In this document: positions 48,515-61,450 of the stretch, piece after piece
Numbering within the stretch: position 1 is the first letter of the stretch
Layout of the letters: each line of letters opens with the position of its first letter
NCBI GenBank assembly: GCA_037013495.1
Contig: CM072809.1
Coordinates: 12,226,501-12,290,500, forward strand
Source: Hippophae tibetana
Taxonomy: Eukaryota > Streptophyta > Magnoliopsida > Rosales > Elaeagnaceae
Length of the DNA: 64,000 bases
Direction of reading: 5' to 3'
Notes under the pieces: model-generated
What the model saw: only the letters and a program-made list of their open reading frames with translations
Database searches by the model: none
Told to the model about the DNA's origin: nothing
Translations under genes and position numbers: made by a program

Positions 48515-51500
48515 AAAATATAACCGTGGATTGGGACCGAAATCAGCTTGTCAAAGCTCTCGGACACAGCTGTTAAAGCAGAGCAAGTCACCATCTTATA
48601 TGGTACCATCTGGCCTCGTGAGTTTATTTGTCTGAATAGGAAGCACATGTTGCCATGTATGCCAACGAATCCTTTTTAGCTTTACAGGTTTCTATATTCG
48701 TACTCTTTTGGAACCATGGAGCTAATTAAAAAACAAAAATAAAAATTGAGAATTATCTGAAGTATGAGTTTAATATCACTTCTTTCTTTCCATAAATTGA
48801 TATTTAAAAATAAAAAAATTGATTTTTCAAGAGTCGTATTTGTTACCTTGATTTATCCAATTAATAGAGAAGGTCAGAGGGGTACGATGAATTATTTCAC
48901 ATGCATGTTTGTAGAACTTATACACGCTATAATTGCTTTTTTAAACCAAATAACACTCGGAGACGAAAGAATTTAGCTAGAGTACTTTTTGTAAAAGCAT
49001 TTAACCAAATAAACATTTTAATATTAAAGTATAAATAAAGTATTTTAATATTATAACTTTTATTTAAATACATTTTAATAAAAATTATGATACTAAAATA
49101 TTCTATAAATTAGGAGATTATACCTTTATTTTATAAAATTTATGAAAATAATGACTCAAATTATAAAATCATTAAACTTCCTTAAGACATATAAAGGATG
49201 TACTATAAAGATGTGAGGGAATTTTATATGAGTTATGTTCGTCTTATGTTCGTAAATCAAGTGAAAAATTTATATATTGATTACTTTTTATAGATATATG
49301 TATTTGTAATCAAATGATTTATTTTTTTAAGTAGTAATAATACATATTTGAAATCATCATGACATACCATATATTAGTATACATGATGAGTACGTTAAGC
49401 TACAATGTAAAATTAAATTAAAATAGAATAAAACATCATAGTTTTTTTTTTCCAATGACTTGAGGTGAAATTGAAATTATGATTTAAAAAAAATGAATTC
49501 ATTATATTTTTATTTTGATATTCTTTTTTATTCTTATTTTCAACTCATACACATCAAATAATTCTTATTTATATTATTGGTATATAATTAGATTAATTTT
49601 AATAGTAATTGATACGTCAAGTTACCCGAATTTATTATAATTAATTTTGAACTAGGATAAAAATTAAAAATAAAAGTTAAAAATAATATCAAAATAAAAA
49701 TATAAATTATCTAAATTATCCCTATATATAATTTTGAAGTAATATTACAAATACATTTAAGGTTTCAAAAATATTATAAATAATTTTCAAATTCAATAAA
49801 AGTGAATAATTTTTTATACATTAAAATAATAGAAATAGGAACACAAGATATCTTAGGATATTTCTTAAAAGAAATGATAATCAACAAAAAAAAATGTGAA
49901 GAAATCCAAGAAGTAATATTAAATCTTAAAAAATTAGATAAATTTAAATATTCATCATTTTAAATAATAAAGAACAAAATTTCAAGAAAATATATAACTT
50001 ATTATACAATAAGTAATAAAAAAATTAATATTAATATTATATACTAGAAAAAGAGTATAATATATCATTAATTGATAAAAAAATATCACGGATAAACTAT
50101 AAAAATCGCATGAAAAAATAAAATAAAAAATATTACAAATAAACTATCACAAATATGATCATATGTTTTAGTTATCAAGGTAATTAAATTTTGTAAAGAT
50201 GATAACATGATGGGATGACCTAATCCCCAAACCTATCCCCCAATAGGTTTATTTTGAAAATTAAATTAGAATAGATGTTTTACATGTAATTCACAATTAA
50301 TAGGGATGATTTTTATACTCCTCTAAATTATTTATTTAAATTTAATAGGAAAATAAGGATTTTAAAATTATATATACATATATCAAGTGTGTACTTTCCA
50401 CTCTTCATCACAAGATGTAACTTGTTAATGCTTTATAAGTCTTTTTTTACAAATTCGTAAAATATATATATATAGCTGTAGCTTGTTGTTGATGCTTTCA
50501 TGAGTCTTTTTTTTGCAAATCTGTAAAATACATCCAAATAAGGATTCTATTTTGTAGAGTAAAGATCAAAGTTAAGAGAAAGGACCGAAGGTCATACAAC
50601 TTTCTTTTCAGCTACTACATTTGATAACTATCAGTCTATATTGTTTAAGAATCGGCTCAATCGTAGTCCTCGCCAGCTCAAACGTTGCCTAGGTCACCAA
50701 ATTCAGAAACCCAAAATCAATTTGATGAAAATAAAGTAATAGAGAGAGATATGATCGAATGTAGGTACAGTCGAAGGTGGATTGAGAGAGACAAGGAAAA
50801 GAGATGGCGCCAGCGTATGAAAGATGAGGCTACTCGAGAGGGAAAAATAAGAACAGTGGGATCAGATCACGTGATGAGGAAATAAATATCCAACGCAATC
50901 GAGGGAAAAAAAGAAAAAATGGAGAAAATAAAAAATAAAAAAATTGATAGAGAAATTTAGTGTGGTGTAAAAATGAGAAAATACATTAAATTAAATTAAT
51001 AGATAAATGAAAAATTATAAAGTGATTTTTTTTATAATGAATAACACACACAATATGTTATTTGATTATGATTTTAAAAAGACTGAGAACGCTATTATTT
51101 TAATTAGATCAAGGTTATTTAATAATCATGATTATATAAATTTGTTTATATTTAAGTATTTTTTGTAGTTTAACTTATGGTCACGATTATTGATAAAAAT
51201 CAAGGTTATATATATACATTATGGTAGTGGATTTTATTAAATCATAACTAACATCGTATGGTCTCAATTTTTAAAAATATCAAAGCTAAATTTTGGAGAC
51301 CAAATATCATTATTTTAGTAATGAATAATCCAAAACCATGAATTTATAATAAATGGCCATCAGATTTAGTGAAATAACTTGGAGAACTTTTACTAATAGA
51401 ATAAAAATTGGTACCAAAACTATTAATTCTAATTAAAAATTACTATATAGCATTACAATAACAACTATAGTCATTAAGTAAGTTAAAGATTGTAAGAAAG

Positions 51501-53790
51501 ATGGTACAATCATTAATATTATTAAAAAAAAACATGCTCTAATAATACATTAATCATTGAATACATAAAATACCAATACAAGATTCCTTGTCCTATAAAA
51601 CATTAATTTTTTACTATTATGAATAGGAATTCTTAGTCCTATAAAATGAGCACTTATTTTTCTTAGTTGGATACAATTTTGATAATAGTAAACTCTATAT
51701 TTTAAAAATTATTCATCTAATAACTATGCATCTATAAATTATAAATGTTTAATAATCTATTTAAGGTTCTTAGTTGATTTTTATAATTATAATTATTAAT
51801 ATTATGAATAAAATAGATTCTAATCACTCATTTTCTATTCCTTAGTAAGTCTAATTTGAACAACATATCATATATATGGATATAAGAGTTTCGTCATGAT
51901 TAGGAGGATATTAAGGTTTGAAAAAACTTAGATATATCAATTGTAACAAAAGAAGACAAAGAAAAAAAATAAAGCCCACAACAAACACATTAAATTTAGA
52001 TATGATAATTATAAATCTAAATCAATTAAATATATTGAATGATTAAATATTTATTTATAACATTTATAAAATAATAAATTAAAAAATAAAGATTAAAAAA
52101 CTAGACACAAGTCTTTATGAAAATAAACATAAAAAAAATAAAAGCAATAGTTTGATAAAAATTTAAAAAATTGTCTTTAAATAATAATTTATAAGAATTA
52201 ATAACTATCATCATAAAATAATTAGTCAATATTAAAACTATAAAAAAATATTTTTAAATAAATAATTATATTATTAATTATTTAAATATAATATTAACTA
52301 TTAAAATGAATGATATTAATTTTTTTATATAAAATTAAAAATATCAATGATATATATATATATATATATATATCAATTAGCCCGGTCAATGGAGGCACTT
52401 GGCCGACAAGCACTGACAACTCTTAATAATCGTAAATTATAGTTTTATACATGTGGTGGAGTTCTTAAATTAAATCACGTTTCAAGGGCTTAAGTAATTG
52501 AGCTATGTGCAACCATTATATTTATTAATACCATATATAATTACAAAAAATTATTAAAATATTTAAAAGTAGTTATTATTAAAATAAATAACATTTCATA
52601 ATTGTTAATACATTAAAGAAAAAATACATAAAGTAATATATTTATAATTTATAATAATAAAAATAATATTAAATAAGTTTAAATAATATGGTTTAATTTT
52701 AATGATGTTTATGTTAAATGGTGGTTAAATTTCTTTTAATAAAAAATATATGAATTAGAAATAATGAATATTATTTTTATAATTATAAATTTTTTTTAAA
52801 AATAATTTTGTTATTTTTTAAATAAATTATATAATAAAAGAAAGGATTAAAGATAATAATAGTTATTATTTTAAAATATATGTATAATTTTATTTAAAAA
52901 ATTATAAAATATAATTTGAATTTTATATATACATTAAAACGTACATTACATGTGAATTATCATATTTTTTTATAAAAAGAAATTATCTTTATTCTATTCT
53001 ATAATATTTTTGAACTTGTATAATATAATAATAAATAAATAATAATAATAATAACAATAATAATAAGTAAAAAAGAAAATGAGATAATAAAGTGAAATTT
53101 TTTATATTATAGAAATTTTTTTAATTAAGGTATTTAGCTGATATTTTCTTAAATTTAACATAAAGTATAAAAGATATTTTTATTTAAAATTATTTTAAAC
53201 ATAATTTAGATTATATATAATATAGGTATTTATATCTATTTATTCTACTCTATATTATATATAAAGTTTAAATTATGATTTATATATTTTTGTATAAATT
53301 TATCTATATATTTTAGATTATTCATATATTATTATTTTTTATTAATTAAATAATAAATTGTTATTATTTTAAAATATTGATATTTATTATAAAAATGATT
53401 TAATCAATTTTATGATATAATAATAAAATTATTATAATTTAATAATTATTATTTTTAATATTACATATAAATTACATATAAATTACGTATTTATAACTAA
53501 TAACAATATATAAAGTTTTATCCATCCAGCCTTTCTTATATATTTCCAGCAATTATTCATTAGATCTTGCCGCTTGAGAAGCTGCCTTCTCTCTTCCTTC
53601 CCTATAAGTGTTATAGAGTAATACAATTACTATACAACCTAAGCAAAGCAAAATAGTTATTTAAAAAAACAAAAAAGAAGAAGATATTTTTGAAAATCTT
53701 CACCCACTCCGTACTTTCTTGTTCATATCCCACTTAGACCGACCTTCAATATTTGCTTTATATTCTGAGTCTCAATTCATCAGGACCCAT
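48515..53790. other. Gene-poor AT-rich region
   Basis: 48530-48720 is GC-richer and may be a fragment of transcribed sequence or promoter on either strand. 50580-50890 has a charged ORF (separate entry). The rest is very AT-rich, with a TA microsatellite near 52348-52372 and a repeat copy at 51900-52200 shared with 3880-4200. The right end contains the HIPP promoter and leader. Confidence 0.45.
50685..50885 (+). CDS. Hypothetical charged ORF, possibly a gene fragment
   Basis: A 66-residue frame rich in E, R, K and D, including RDMIECRYSRRWIERDKEKR, in a patch of more balanced composition inside AT-rich DNA. No family was recognised. It could be an exon of an unknown gene, a captured gene fragment in a transposon, or chance. 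The absence of any neighbouring exon favours a relic. Confidence 0.2.
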   Translation: MPRSPNSETQNQFDENKVIERDMIECRYSRRWIERDKEKRWRQRMKDEATREGKIRTVGSDHVMRK

Positions 53791-53794
53791 TTTA

Positions 53795-53812
53795 CTCTCT
53801 CTCTCTCTCTCT
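53795..53812 (+). repeat. CT repeat in the HIPP leader
   Basis: A CT dinucleotide tract ends 12 bp before the HIPP start codon. Pyrimidine-rich leader tracts are common in plant promoters and 5' UTRs. Confidence 0.7.
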
Positions 53813-53824
53813 GATTTAGCAAAC

Positions 53825-55422
53825 ATGAGTAAACAAGACCTCTTGAAGACGCAGGTACACTTAAATTCCTTTCATTTGTTAAATGGGAAACAAGATATTT
53901 AGAACACATTTTTCTCCTGGCAAATTTAAACCATGTTTTTTTTCCTTAGCAATTGATTAATAGTAACTTCTTTTCTATTTATTTAATTGTTTTTGCTTGT
54001 AGACTTGTGTCTTAAGAGTGAATATACAGTGTGTCTGTGAAGGCTGTAAGCAGAAAATTAAGAAGATATTACAGAAAGTTGATGGTATCTTTCTCTCTTC
54101 TTTCCAAACAACTTTTTTTATTTAATATCTTCTTTTGAAATTTTAGTAATTTGATTTTGGGGATTTATTTTTTAATTTTTGGGGGTTAGGTGTATATACT
54201 GTGAGCATAGATGCAGAACAAGGGAGGGTCACAGTTTCTGGAAATGTTAATCCAGCCAATCTCATCAAGAAGCTTGAAAAGTCTGGAAAACATGCTGAGA
54301 TTTGGGGGTTGCAAAAAGGTGCAAATTCTAATGTGCAGAATCAGAACATTAAAGGAGACAAAGGCAACAAATCTCAGAAGGGTATCAAAGACCAGCAGAA
54401 GGGTAGCCAACAAGCATTTGTACACCAAATGAGAAGTGCCAATGATATGAATCTTTCTCAAAAGGAACAGAAATCTGTTAAGTTCAGCTTGCCTGAAGAT
54501 AAATTTGATATGAGTCATCTTGATGATGGTGATGAAGAATTTGATGATGATGAGGAGGACGAAGAATTTGGTCATGGACATCATTTAGCCAACAAAAAAA
54601 TGTCTGTGATGGGTAGTAATGGTCATGGGTTAAAAGGTGAAGGGCCTTATGGTAAAATGATGCCAACAATGAGTAGTATTAATCAAGGGACATATGGGCC
54701 TAATGGGATGAGTAATATGCATACAATGAATGACAAGAAAGGAATGGGTAATACTGGTGTTAAACTTGCTGCCAACAAAGGTGGGGATTTTGAAGGCAAG
54801 AATGAAAATAGTGGTAAAAAAGGAGGAGAGAATAAAAAGGGACGAAATCAAAAACAAGGTGGTAAATACAAAAATGGTGGAAAAGATGTCAGTGGTTTGT
54901 TTGGAAAGATTTTTGGTAAAAAAACTAAGAAGGAAGAGAGTAGTGGTAAGATTAAAGGTACTAATAACGGAGGTTATAGTGGTGATGTTGAAAATAATAG
55001 CAATGGAGGCAAGAAAAGTGGAGGAGACAAGTACAATAGGGACCATGATGTTAACAATATGAAGAATAGTTATCATGAAACCGATGTCATCAATATAAGC
55101 AAAGGAGGCAAACATGATAGTGGTGGTGGTGGTGGTGGCGGTGGTGGTGATAGGAACAAGGGTAAAATGGTTAAAGATGGTCCTAGTGGCAAGGGCCAGA
55201 TGGGCCCAATGGGCCAAATGGGTGATGGTAGTTTGAGTGGAAAAGTAGGTCAAATGGGTCCAATGGGCCATATGAACCATATGGGTAATATGCCAGCCCT
55301 ACAAGGATTACCTGCACAAGCAATGATCAACGGTGGATATCATCAACCGATGGATGCTGGCAACCCTTACAATCAACAACAACAATACTACCAAGGAATG
55401 GGACATGTAAACCCTTACAATC

Positions 55423-55476
<54 letters not shown>

Positions 55477-55652
55477 ACATGTCTATGATGATGAACCAGC
55501 AAAGAGGTGATCATGGCAATGAGATGTTCCAACCGATGATGTATTCCCGGCCTCATCCGTCTGTGAATTATGCTGCTCCACCGCTTCCTGTTGGTGAACC
55601 TTACCATCACTACTTTAATGATGAGAATGCTGATAGTTGTAGTATTATGTAA
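53825..55652 (+). CDS. Heavy-metal-associated isoprenylated plant protein (HIPP32-34 group)
   Basis: Exons 53825-53854, 54003-54084 and 54190-55652 join in phase to 524 residues. An HMA-fold metal-binding domain (about 11-75) carries the CEGC metal site, followed by a long low-complexity Gly/Asn/Lys/Met/Gln-rich region and a C-terminal CaaX box CSIM (521-524) for farnesylation. This is the definition of the HIPP family, found only in vascular plants, and the sequence is closest in feel to Arabidopsis HIPP32/33/34. Relative to the usual NIHCDGCKQK, this copy reads [12 protein letters not shown], two residues longer, adding a third Cys. Further features are an acidic patch (about 143-157), a GGT-coded Gly run (55122-55150), GQMGPMG repeats, and an 18-residue polyGln coded by pure CAA (55422-55475). 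Likely membrane or nuclear, binding metal or partner proteins. Confidence 0.93.
55422..55475 (+). repeat. CAA trinucleotide repeat coding polyGln in HIPP
   Basis: Eighteen uninterrupted CAA codons. A pure repeat in a coding exon is expected to vary in length between individuals. Confidence 0.9.
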
Positions 55653-58600
55653 AGCACTACCGATTATGAATCCAATCATGTTTTGATGTTTAAACATCTT
55701 TTGAGTGCAAGAATGTGAAAAGCTCATGTTGTGTCAAGTAATGTTTTGTCCTTTTTTTTATTTTTTTTGGACGACAAGATAGATTGGGCCATAGGGTTAT
55801 AAGACTTATGTATTTAGGATGCTTTCCCATTGTCAGCCACACCTAAGTTGGGAGGATTTTTATTTTATTTGATCGTGAAGTGCTTGATAATTATATTTTA
55901 AAGCATGTGTATACATAAAAAAAAAACAAATTTAACGAAAATGATATGTAAGATTTAAAATGATATTAGTATTGTCATACTACTAGTTGGGATGATCACC
56001 AATTGAATCAATGGGTTGAGCAATTATTGAACGTTATTCATATTTTTTGTGCTGCTCAGGACCGCAATTACAAATTGTCTTTAGTTGGTAGGCCGAGTGT
56101 CACCTTCAAATATTATCGTCTAATTCTTTGACTATCGTTCAAATCTTAAAATATCACGCAAACAATATTTTGATAATAACTAATAATTTATAGTTGCTTG
56201 TCGTTGGTGTAAATCTTTAAAAAGTGCAGTGCGCACATCCTCATCGACATTCATTTTCTTTTCCTTTTTTTTTAAAATAATAATAATAATAAAATTTTAA
56301 AATTTAAAATTTATATATTATTAAAATATTATTTTTATTATTATAAGTTTTAAAATATTATTTATTTTTTATAATTTTTCTTCTTTTTCTTTCCTGACCT
56401 AATAAATACCTAACTCTTTACGTGATATTTGACAAAATATTTTTATAGGTAATGGGATAAAATTGCAAAAAGACATCACTAACAATTCAATTCATGTTGT
56501 CACTTGTCAGTTTGTGACTAATACTTCAATTCACGTTGTCAGTTTGTGACTCGATCCTTTATTTAGCCATATAAGAAATTTTGGAAATTTAATTGTATAA
56601 ATAATTATTGAAAAAATCCCTTAACTTTTTTTTTATTAATTAACTCATGTTTCTTTAGCATGTTGTAATTTATATTTATCACTCAAATTATAAATTAATT
56701 TTAAATAAAACAAAAACTTAATTAATTAATCAATTAAAAAAATTATTCAAATATGATTTGATACATACATAAATTAATATATCTTACAAATAAAAAAAAT
56801 ATTTAGTCTTTTGTAACACATTAACTAACATAATAATTACATTATACCTAAATAAATATTTTTATTCGTTATTTTTTACCTGAAATAACGTATACTAATC
56901 ACTTGATTACATGTTGTGACGCTATTCTCCAAGACATGATAATTAGCTTATATAAATATATTACCTTGTAATTGAAAAAGCATGTACTCGATAATATGAA
57001 ATGCTTGGGATATTGTACATCTACAACTATACCATGGAGCTAATGTTATTTTATTTTTTTATTTTTACTATACATTGATTAAGTACAAACCAAATTGTTT
57101 TTTTTTCTTTTTAGTTTATCTATCACTTAAAGTAATATTTTATTTTAATTAGTATTTAGGTTTAAGTATAGTGACTCTCCTAAAACTATGGATCTAAGTT
57201 TGTAATAAAAGACTTAATGATTTTTATTTACATCTAACAATAAAAATTACATAAATTACATAATTAATAATTAAAAATTAAAAATTAAAAATTAAAAATT
57301 ACAATTTAAAAACTATATATATATATATATGTGTGTGTGTATGTATTAAAAATATTAAAGTATCCTTAAATTTAATTGATTTATAGTTTATGATTTTAGA
57401 TTTAGTGATAAATAAAGGAATATTATTAAAAAGTTAATATTTTTTTTCTTGTTTAAAATGTATATTTTAATTATTGATTATCTATTTTTATCAATTTCAT
57501 TCTTACTTGTATATAACATTTATATCAATTATGAACTTCTCAAATTTGAATATCACATGTATAATATTTTCTTTATTTAATAAAAAAGATGATTTTAGTA
57601 TTTCTAATTTTTTTTATTTCAATTATATAAGTCAAGAAATCCAATAAGGAAGAATACTACTCATATTAGGGTGTCAATTCATGTTGATTTAGTCTAAATT
57701 GTTCAAACATTAATACAAATCAAATTCAATTCTTTTCATAAATTGTTAACTTTAACATAAACTAAAAAAGTTCATGCTAGTTCAAACTAATCTGAATTTA
57801 TTCAAGTTTTTATTTATATATATTAATTGATTTTTTTACTTATTTAAATCGATATTAATTTAAAATATTATAAATTTTTTTATAATTTTTAATTCAATTA
57901 GATTAACAAAAGCTTTAAATCAAATTCAATATATTCTAACAATATTAAACATACAAATAAATTTTTGATTATAAGTTTTTATGTGACTAAAAAGTAAAAG
58001 TTTCAAAACCATAAATATATTGTAAAACAACTCAAAGAATCACTACTTAAAATTAAAGTAAATGATTGTTTTATATTTGAACTTCATATAATTATGATTA
58101 GTGATAACATATATTTGTACATGTAATTAAGAATAATAAATTATAAACCAATTTGAAAGACTTACAAACAAATGAATAAACTCATCATAAATGTTTTATA
58201 TGAAAGAGTTCATGAATTTAAAATAAGTTATAACAAATCTCCTTTTTAAATAAAATTAAAAAATACTCATATATCTAATCATGTTCATTATTGATAAGAT
58301 ATTGTATAATTTTTATAAATATATAAATAATCAATATATAGCAATAAAAAAGTTACAATATATAAATAATCAATATATAGCAATAATTTTTTTTTTATCT
58401 TTTTTGAGTATTGTAAAAACTTATTAATTCAAAGTGAAGATAAAGTGAAAATAACTAAAGTAAGTCATATTTGAACTAAAAAAAATAAAGATTGATTAAT
58501 AATTAAATTAATTAAATATTTATTAAATGTACAATTATAAATTGTATGAAATATCATCCTTAGTGTAATAAAAATATTTATTACATAGATGATATTTTAG

Positions 58601-59720
58601 TATGTATTGATAAAAAATAAATATTATATTTATTATATAAAAAAATAATATTTATTAATGTAAAAAAATAAAAATAAAAAGTTCCAAAACAATTAGATAT
58701 TTAACAAAACTTCGCATTAAGCCGCTTTTAAATATAAAAGATGAGGATAAACGGATAAAGGGAGAAAATAATTTTCTAATTGTTGCAAAGTGCACACGTT
58801 AATTTCTTTATTTGTAATTTAATTTGGCCCGTTCATATATTTGCTCCAAATAAAAAAAAACAAAAAACAATTAAATTCAATCATTTATCTTTTAATTTGA
58901 ACAAGTTAGATCGTATATATATATTTTTTTAATTTTGTGAATTCAATCATATATGTAATTGGAAAGATTATTTTATATATAACCGAAGATTAATAGGTGA
59001 TGAAACAATTTCTTCTCGGTCTTCTTTTTTATAAAAATGAATATATATATCATGTATAATATTATTAAGGGATTAGGGTTCTGTTATTTTTTTTATATGA
59101 TTATTTGGGTTTTTTTTAAGTAGGTATATTTATTTTTATAATTTTTAGATAAAATCAATTAAGGATAAAATTATTAAAATAATTTACAAAAATGATTTCT
59201 ATAAAGGGTAAAATCAGATTTATAAATTTAAAAATTCAAAAAAACTATATTTTTAGTTAATAAATAGCTTATTAATCCCTAAATTATTTTTTATGTGAGT
59301 GATTATTTCAAGCTAGTTTATTTGGTTAAAATGATTGGTATAATCTTAAAACAAATCCATCATTTCTGTATTTGTAGAAACTTGTTTTTGTTTCGGTAAA
59401 AGATTAACTTTTTTATTAACTATAAGGTGAAATAATCTCTTCCCTAAACCAGGAAAGTTAGTTTCAACGCAATACTTTGGAACAAAGAAACCACCACTAT
59501 TATTAGCATCAGATTAAGTCGATCTTTTAGCAAAGAAACTAGGTTTTTTCTAAATTTTGAGGTTTATCAAAATCCATATCACCATTTTTCATCCAAATCA
59601 AGCTCCTTGTTATTAACCGAAATTGTTTTTATCTTAACAAACACCTTATTGATTTATGGGTCCGTCGTAAATTTTAGGGTAAGAACTCTACAAAGAATTA
59701 GAGATAAAATCTTTAAATGA
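55653..59720. other. AT-rich intergenic region downstream of HIPP
   Basis: No genes recognised. The HIPP 3' UTR is probably contained in 55653-55930. A TAAAAAT-type run lies at 57255-57302, followed by TA and TG runs to about 57340. A ~43-bp tandem duplication (ATATATAAATAATCAATATA core) lies at 58315-58387. From about 59280 to 59724 composition is more balanced and looks like part of an older repeat into which the TRIM inserted. Confidence 0.45.
58315..58387 (+). repeat. Two-copy tandem duplication
   Basis: TATATAAATAATCAATATAT followed by AGCAATAA occurs twice about 43 bp apart with an almost exact match. Confidence 0.6.
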
Positions 59721-59729
59721 ATTGCAAAA

Positions 59730-60091
59730 TGTTGAAAATTTGAGTTGGAAACGTCAAGGCCAAAGGCCTTTCTAAATAAAACAAGCTCTCTCAAAGTTGT
59801 ATTCTTTCTTTCATATTTTCATTACAATTCTATAACTATATATAAGGAGATTTACTAATTGAATTACTATTTAAATTAAACATTCCTTAATTTACTCATT
59901 GAATTAAGGATTCCTTGTTTTACTCCTTGAATTAAGGATTCCTTGTTTTTCTCCTTGAATTAATCCTTAAATTAAGGATGATAACTCCTTGATTTACTCC
60001 TTAATTTACTCCTTGAATTAAGGTTCTTGATTTACTCCTTAAATTAAGAAGTTAACACTCCTTAAATTACTCCTTAATTTTATCTCCAATA
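59730..60091 (-). repeat. 3' LTR of the TRIM (left end)
   Basis: Matches 60738-61126 almost base for base, lacking a 12-bp segment near its right end and part of a GGCCAAAGGCC-rich region near its left end. It contains ~28-bp internal subrepeats built from ACTCCTTGAATTAAGGATTC. Confidence 0.9.
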
Positions 60092-60240
60092 CTTCCCCTC
60101 AAGCTGGATCCATAAGGTTTATGGATCTAAGCTTGCACAGAAGTCGTTGAAACTGATGAGAAGTCAAGGCAGCAAATGTAAAACTAATAAAAAAATGCTA
60201 ATTACAATAGCAAAAAAAAATATTATTGTTGTCGATATGT

Positions 60241-60640
60241 GACCTTTCCTTTTACCACAATACTTCCCCTCCACATCAGGTAGGTAGAAGCTATAGGAGA
60301 GATTTAATCCATCATCGCCAAGAGCTTGGTTTCAATGTGGGACCTTTCCTTTTACGACAATACTCCTCCTCCACATCAAGTCGGTAGAAGCTGCAGAAGA
60401 GATTTAATCCATCATCGCCAAAAGCTTGGTTTCAATGTGAGATCTTTCCTTTTACCACAATACTCCTCCTTCACATCAGGTAAGTAGAAATTGCAAGAGA
60501 GATTTAATCCATCATCGCCAAGAACTTGGTTTCAATGTGGGACCTTTCTTTTTACCGTAATACTTCCCCTCCACATCGGGCAGGTAGGAGCTGTAGAAGA
60601 GATTAATCTATCATCGCCAAGAAATTTGGTTTGAAAAAAC
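60241..60640 (+). repeat. 100-bp tandem repeat, four units, inside the TRIM
   Basis: Units start at about 60241, 60341, 60441 and 60541, each opening GAYCTTTCYTTTTACC and containing CCACATCAGGTAGGTAGAAG-like, AGAGATTTAATCCATCATCG and CTTGGTTTCAATGTG blocks. The last unit is slightly shortened. Units differ at several sites and so predate the insertion, since the flanking LTRs are nearly identical. Confidence 0.88.
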
Positions 60641-60737
60641 AAATAGAATAAGAAATCGCTCTGATAGAGTGCCAAACACACTTTGAGTAGAGGAATAACA
60701 ATATTTTTTTCAAGAAGATCGACTTGCTTTGATACCA

Positions 60738-61126
60738 TGTTGAAAATTTGAGTTGAAAACGCCAAAGCCAAAAGCCAAAGGCCTAAAGGCCTTGCCAAAT
60801 AAAACAAGCTCTCTCAAAGTTGTATTATTTCTTTCATATTTTCATTACAATTCTATAACTATATATAAGGAGATTTACTAATTGAATTACTATTTAAATT
60901 AAACATTCCTTAATTTACTCATTGAATTAAGGATTCCTTGTTTTACTCCTTGAATTAAGGATTCCTTGTTTTTCTCCTTGAATTAATCCTTAAATTAAGG
61001 ATGATAACTCCTTGATTTACTCCTTAATTTACTCCTTGAATTAAGGTTCTTGATTTACTCCTTAAATTAAGAAGTTAACACTCCTTAATTTACTCCTTAA
61101 ATTACTCCTTAATTTTATCTCCAATA
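60738..61126 (-). repeat. 5' LTR of the TRIM (right end)
   Basis: Partner of 59730-60091; lies next to the primer site at 60726-60737 and ends CCAATA before the CAAAA duplication. Confidence 0.9.
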
Positions 61127-61312
61127 CAAAATCCTTCAATAATTCACTTAAATTTCCCAAATTTAAGTTCAAGGAGCTATTTATTAACCATTTTTTTAGA
61201 TTTTTAATTTAGAAATCCAATTTTATCTTTTATAAATATCATTTTTATAATTTTTTTTAACAATTTGCTATTAATTGATATTATCTAATAATTATAAAAT
61301 TAAATTACTTAC

Positions 61313-61450
61313 TTTAAAGCAAATAGGATCAAAATTCCTATATAGAAGAATTACAAAGAGAGCAGTAATCCTTATTATTAAAGCAAATTGGATCAAAATT
61401 CCTATACAGAAGAATTACAAGACTAAGAGAGCACTAATCCTTATTATTAA
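61313..61450 (+). repeat. Two-copy tandem duplication of about 64-70 bp
   Basis: AAAGCAAATWGGATCAAAAT, TCCTATAYAGAAGAATTACA and TAATCCTTATTATT recur in order in two adjacent units. The second unit has a 5-6 bp insertion. Confidence 0.7.

Larger units (their letters stand above)
59730..61126 (-). mobile_element. Young TRIM (miniature LTR retrotransposon)
   Basis: Two LTRs of 362 and 389 bp, almost identical except for a few short indels and base changes, enclose a 646-bp interior with no coding capacity. In minus-strand orientation the LTR begins TATTGGAGAT and ends TTTTCAACA. It is followed by the primer site TGGTATCAAAGC (plus strand 60726-60737, one mismatch to initiator-Met tRNA), and the other LTR is preceded by the purine tract TTGAGGGGAAG (60092-60102). 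Identical 5-bp target duplications CAAAA lie at 59725-59729 and 61127-61131. The element looks structurally whole and recent. The interior is mostly a 4-unit tandem repeat (separate entry). It must rely on enzymes from another element. Confidence 0.88.

Noticed and set aside
54630-55280. 216-residue open frame on the minus strand within HIPP exon 3
   Set aside because: It is the antisense of a low-complexity Gly/Lys/Asn/Met-rich coding region. It has Thr/Ile/His bias expected from that and no domain.
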